A DNA stretch of 64,000 nucleotides from the NCBI RefSeq assembly GCF_030540875.1, contig NZ_JAUOEM010000010.1, positions 1-64,000 on the forward strand. The letters run 5' to 3'. The stretch's first letter is position 1. Each line of letters opens with the position of its first letter. The notes under the pieces are model-generated. The model did not search any database. It was not told the origin of the DNA and saw only the letters and a program-made list of their open reading frames with translations. A program made the position numbers and the translations under genes. This DNA comes from Flavivirga amylovorans (GTDB taxonomy: Bacteria; Bacteroidota; Bacteroidia; Flavobacteriales; Flavobacteriaceae). Shown piece after piece: positions 60,984 through 64,000 of this stretch.

Positions 60984-61542
60984 GCGCTCTTATAGAACCT
61001 CCACTACCATAATGCTGATTAGGCATTTGTGAACGTTTCATATTTTGTTTCATCATTTTTATCTGATCGGTCAGCATGCCCTGTTTATCTAATTTTTGAG
61101 CCTCAGATAATAGTTTTTGAGCTTCTTGCTTTCTACGTTTTGAAAAAGCAATACCAGATAAGTTTAATTTTGCCATTGCCAAATCATGATCCATAGATAA
61201 CCCTAAAGAAATTGCTTTTTTAAAATATTTTTCGGCATCATTCATATTACTTTGAGATACCATGATACCGTGCAAATAATTATAGTACCCTTGCTGTTTT
61301 TTTACTAAAGCAGCTTCAGGTTTTTTTATTTTATTTAGCCATTTCTTTGCACCGTCAAAATCTTGTTTTCGTAATCTTAAAAAAGCTAATAAAATAAACT
61401 CATTTTTAAAATAAAGAAATATAAAAATAAGAGAAAGTAATATAAGCATGATACCGTTACCTATATAGCCTTCAGTAAATTGATAAACAGCATAAGCAAT
61501 AATACCCGCTGCTATAATTAGTTTTATAATTTTATTGTACAT
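60967..61542 (-). CDS. Membrane-anchored TPR protein
   Basis: The 191-residue product has two N-terminal membrane spans (about 6-25 and 29-45), then TPR-like helices: KKWLNKIKKPEAALVKKQQGYYNYLHG, NMNDAEKYFKKAISLGL and KRRKQEAQKLLSEAQKLDK. The C-terminus is basic. It is a likely scaffold at the inner membrane. The stop codon lies inside the convergent terminator. Confidence 0.82.
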   Translation of the reverse strand: MYNKIIKLIIAAGIIAYAVYQFTEGYIGNGIMLILLSLIFIFLYFKNEFILLAFLRLRKQDFDGAKKWLNKIKKPEAALVKKQQGYYNYLHGIMVSQSNMNDAEKYFKKAISLGLSMDHDLAMAKLNLSGIAFSKRRKQEAQKLLSEAQKLDKQGMLTDQIKMMKQNMKRSQMPNQHYGSGGSIRAQKRRG

Positions 61543-61746
61543 TTTAATAAGTTTATAGTAAGAAAAGACATTATTTTTAAAGACTAAATAAGACTTCTTT
61601 TGTTTTAGACTGCAAAGAAACTAAAATTTTATTAAAAATAACTCATAGACATTTAACAAAAAGAAGGTGATTAGCCTTGTATAAATAAAGGTTCAATTAG
61701 AATATTTTAAATAAAAAAATAATTAAAAATATTTTTTAAAAAATGG

Positions 61747-61777
61747 TTTGCAAAGTAATAAAGGCTTTGTATATTTG
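61747..61777 (+). promoter_or_regulatory. Promoter of rpmH
   Basis: TTTG at 61747-61750 and TATATTTG at 61770-61777 match the -33/-7 consensus with a 19-base spacer, 65 bp before the start codon. Confidence 0.8.
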
Positions 61778-61842
61778 CCCTCGGTTTTGGAGAAGGTCCA
61801 AACTATAGAAAAATACAATTCAGATTTTAAAGATACAAGATA

Positions 61843-62004
61843 ATGAGTAAAAGAACATTTCAGCCTTCTAAAAGAAAGAGAAGAAATAAACATGGTTTTA
61901 GAGAAAGAATGGCTTCTGCTAATGGTAGAAAGGTATTAGCTCGTAGAAGAGCTAAAGGAAGAAAAAGATTATCTGTGTCATCTGAAACTAGACATAAGAA
62001 ATAA
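61843..62004 (+). CDS. rpmH: 50S ribosomal protein L34
   Basis: The 53-residue very basic protein begins [20 protein letters not shown] and continues [26 protein letters not shown], the invariant L34 pattern. It lies near the exit tunnel of the large subunit. It is monocistronic between a consensus promoter and a terminator, and is not next to rnpA or dnaA. Confidence 0.97.
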   Translation: MSKRTFQPSKRKRRNKHGFRERMASANGRKVLARRRAKGRKRLSVSSETRHKK

Positions 62005-62027
62005 TGATTAACAATTGTTGATAATTT

Positions 62028-62059
62028 AAAGGTGTTACTTAAGTGTAACGCCTTTTTTT
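62028..62059 (+). terminator. Terminator of rpmH
   Basis: AAAGGTGTTACTT and AAGTGTAACGCCTTT pair with one mismatch or wobble and continue into a T tract. Confidence 0.85.
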
Positions 62060-62118
62060 ATATCTAATGAGTATTATTTTTGTAACTAATTATATTATAT
62101 CCACATAACAAGTAAAAA

Positions 62119-64000
62119 ATGCCGAAAAATTCAAACCTAAAATCGATATTAATTATTGGATCTGGTCCTATAGTTATTGGACAAGCATGTGAATTTGATT
62201 ATTCAGGATCTCAGTCCTTAAGATCACTTAGAGAAGATGGAATTGAAACTATTCTTATTAATTCCAATCCAGCGACTATCATGACAGATCCTTCTATGGC
62301 TGATCATGTTTATTTGCTACCTCTTAATACGAAATCCATTATCAAAATATTGAAAGAGCATCCACAAATAGATGCCGTTTTGCCTACTATGGGAGGTCAG
62401 ACAGCTTTAAATTTGTGTATAGAAGCTGATGAAAAAGGAATTTGGAAAGATTTTGGTGTTGAATTAATAGGTGTTGATATTAATGCTATAAATATTACAG
62501 AAGACAGAGAGCAGTTTAGAGAATTGATGGGAAAAATAGGTGTTGGTATGGCTCCGCAAGCCACTGCTACCTCTTTCTTAAAAGGAAAAGAAATTGCTCA
62601 AGAGTTTGGATTTCCTCTTTGTATTAGAGCTTCTTACACATTAGGAGGTGCTGGAGCAGCTATTGTTTATGAAGAAGAAGATTTTGATAAATTATTGCGT
62701 AGGGGATTAGAAATCTCCCCAATCCATGAAGTGATGATTGATAAAGCAATGATGGGGTGGAAAGAGTATGAATTAGAATTACTTCGTGATAAAAATGACA
62801 ATGTTGTCATTATTTGTTCTATTGAGAATATGGATCCTATGGGAATTCATACAGGTGATTCCATTACAGTAGCTCCAGCCATGACTTTGAGTGATAAAAC
62901 CTATCAGAAGATGCGTGATATGGCTATTAAGATGATGCGTAGTATTGGTGATTTTGAAGGCGGATGTAATGTTCAGTTTGCTGTAAGTCCAGATGAAAAA
63001 GAAGACATTATTGCTATCGAAATAAACCCACGTGTATCACGTTCTTCAGCGTTAGCAAGTAAGGCAACTGGTTATCCGATTGCTAAAATTGCTACAAAAC
63101 TTGCTATTGGTTATACTTTAGATGAATTAGATAATCAGATAACTAAATCTACTTCTGCTTTATTTGAGCCTACTTTGGATTATGTTATTGTAAAAATTCC
63201 ACGTTGGAATTTTGATAAATTCGAAGGGTCTGATAGAACTTTAGGCTTACAAATGAAAGCTGTTGGAGAAGTTATGGGGATTGGCCGTTCTTTTCAGGAA
63301 GCACTGCATAAAGCTACCCAATCTTTAGAGATTAAAAGAAATGGTTTAGGAGCAGATGGAAAAGGTTATAAAGATTACAATCAAATCATTGATAAACTAA
63401 CCAACGCTTCTTGGGATCGTGTTTTTGTTATTTATGATGCGATCGCGATGGGAATTCCGTTAAGCCAGATTTATGATATCACAAAAATTGATATGTGGTA
63501 TTTAAAACAATATGAAGAATTATTTCAATTAGAAAAAGAAATATCTACATATACTATTGATACACTTGATAGAGATTTATTATTAGAAGCGAAGCAAAAA
63601 GGATATGGAGATCGTCAGATTGCACATATGTTAGGTTGCTTAGAAAGTCAGGTATATAATAAGAGAGACGAATTTAATATTCAACGTGTATTTAAGTTAG
63701 TTGATACTTGTGCTGCTGAGTTTACAGCCAAAACGCCATATTACTATTCTACATTTGAAAATGTGGTTGAGACTGCATCAGGAGAAATATATACTCATAA
63801 TGAAAGTATTGTAAGTGATAAAAAGAAAATTGTTGTACTAGGTTCTGGTCCAAATAGAATAGGACAAGGTATCGAGTTTGATTACTGCTGTGTTCACGGT
63901 GTTTTAGCAGCTGCAGAATGTGGCTATGAAACGATTATGATTAATTGTAACCCAGAAACGGTGTCTACAGATTTTGATACAGCCGATAAATTATATTTTG
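62119..64000 (+). CDS. carB: Carbamoyl-phosphate synthase large subunit (3' truncated by window)
   Basis: The 627 visible residues of this roughly 950- to 1070-residue enzyme begin MPKNSNLKSILIIGSGPIVIGQACEFDYSG. They include ATP-grasp features (PLCIRASYTLGGAGAAIV, AIEINPRVSRSSALASKATGYPIA) and the start of the second half (KIVVLGSGPNRIGQGIEFDYC). It makes carbamoyl phosphate for pyrimidines and arginine with the small subunit CarA, which is not in the window. A TATTTTTG element (62075-62082) is a possible promoter. Confidence 0.96.
   Translation, partial: MPKNSNLKSILIIGSGPIVIGQACEFDYSGSQSLRSLREDGIETILINSNPATIMTDPSMADHVYLLPLNTKSIIKILKEHPQIDAVLPTMGGQTALNLCIEADEKGIWKDFGVELIGVDINAINITEDREQFRELMGKIGVGMAPQATATSFLKGKEIAQEFGFPLCIRASYTLGGAGAAIVYEEEDFDKLLRRGLEISPIHEVMIDKAMMGWKEYELELLRDKNDNVVIICSIENMDPMGIHTGDSITVAPAMTLSDKTYQKMRDMAIKMMRSIGDFEGGCNVQFAVSPDEKEDIIAIEINPRVSRSSALASKATGYPIAKIATKLAIGYTLDELDNQITKSTSALFEPTLDYVIVKIPRWNFDKFEGSDRTLGLQMKAVGEVMGIGRSFQEALHKATQSLEIKRNGLGADGKGYKDYNQIIDKLTNASWDRVFVIYDAIAMGIPLSQIYDITKIDMWYLKQYEELFQLEKEISTYTIDTLDRDLLLEAKQKGYGDRQIAHMLGCLESQVYNKRDEFNIQRVFKLVDTCAAEFTAKTPYYYSTFENVVETASGEIYTHNESIVSDKKKIVVLGSGPNRIGQGIEFDYCCVHGVLAAAECGYETIMINCNPETVSTDFDTADKLYF

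Overview
The window looks like chromosome from a marine-type member of the Flavobacteriaceae (phylum Bacteroidota). The evidence is a base composition near one third G+C, a type IX secretion/gliding gene trio, leaders with little Shine-Dalgarno sequence, repeated use of the Bacteroidota promoter core TAnnTTTG with TTG about 19-20 bases upstream, a type B L31 gene, many SusD-free lipoproteins with short lipoboxes, and three ECF sigma modules. No species can be named from the sequence alone.

Layout. 1-5840: a 5'-truncated giant adhesin with thrombospondin-3-like repeats and a T9SS type B sorting domain, followed by a PorP/SprF outer-membrane partner and an OmpA/PD40 protein. 5916-8251: idi, a QueD/PTPS enzyme, manA, a small conserved protein and tRNA-Thr(TGT). 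8300-10000: a gene-poor stretch with a duplicated tRNA 3' end and orphan terminators. 10004-21030: D-Ala-D-Ala dipeptidase, ECF sigma module 1, cupin, sterol desaturase, DEAD-box helicase, MOSC protein, sulfatase, WYL regulator plus VOC protein, Crp-like regulator, and an ArsR/SRPBCC pair with a DoxX-like remnant. 21163-22930: a small accessory island with two related structured non-coding elements, two small helix-turn-helix genes, two strong palindromes and an IS1182-type transposase remnant. 22951-31692: a putative zincin lipoprotein pair, a CrtI/RetSat-type oxidoreductase, a leucine-rich repeat protein, htpG and a FabH-like enzyme. 32306-35032: fructosamine kinase, DHFR-like protein and an m5C RNA methyltransferase. 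35174-42389: ECF modules 2 and 3 flanking a run of exported proteins (EF-hand, YHYH, MORN/YwqK-like, SCO, YCF48-like). 42673-49638: an envelope cluster (ABC exporter, phosphohexomutase, glycosyltransferase, DUF4199), then rpmE2 and a GlmU-like protein. 49716-58731: PD40 protein, YhhN-like protein, an oligopeptide-binding lipoprotein with an unusual ABC pair, mtaB and a lipocalin-like lipoprotein. 58812-64000: GNAT protein, alpha/beta hydrolase, MltD-like transglycosylase, TPR protein, rpmH and the start of carB.

How the genes work together. The first trio builds and anchors a surface adhesin exported by the type IX system. The ECF modules share one plan: a sigma factor, then a single- or two-span membrane protein that is probably its antagonist, and in modules 2 and 3 a periplasmic helical protein that may act as the sensor. 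Much of the remainder is housekeeping: isoprenoid, pterin and pyrimidine precursor synthesis, tRNA and rRNA modification, ribosomal proteins and cell-wall enzymes.

The least ordinary part is 21163-22930. Two homologous sequences each carry a minus-strand TAnnTTTG promoter and covarying stems, and each lies divergent from a small HTH gene across a palindrome. In one copy a terminator and a competing upstream stem precede an unknown 109-residue protein, as in a riboswitch or attenuator. No known RNA family could be assigned. Repetitive palindromic and MITE-like elements are scattered through the window, including one inside the mtaB reading frame.
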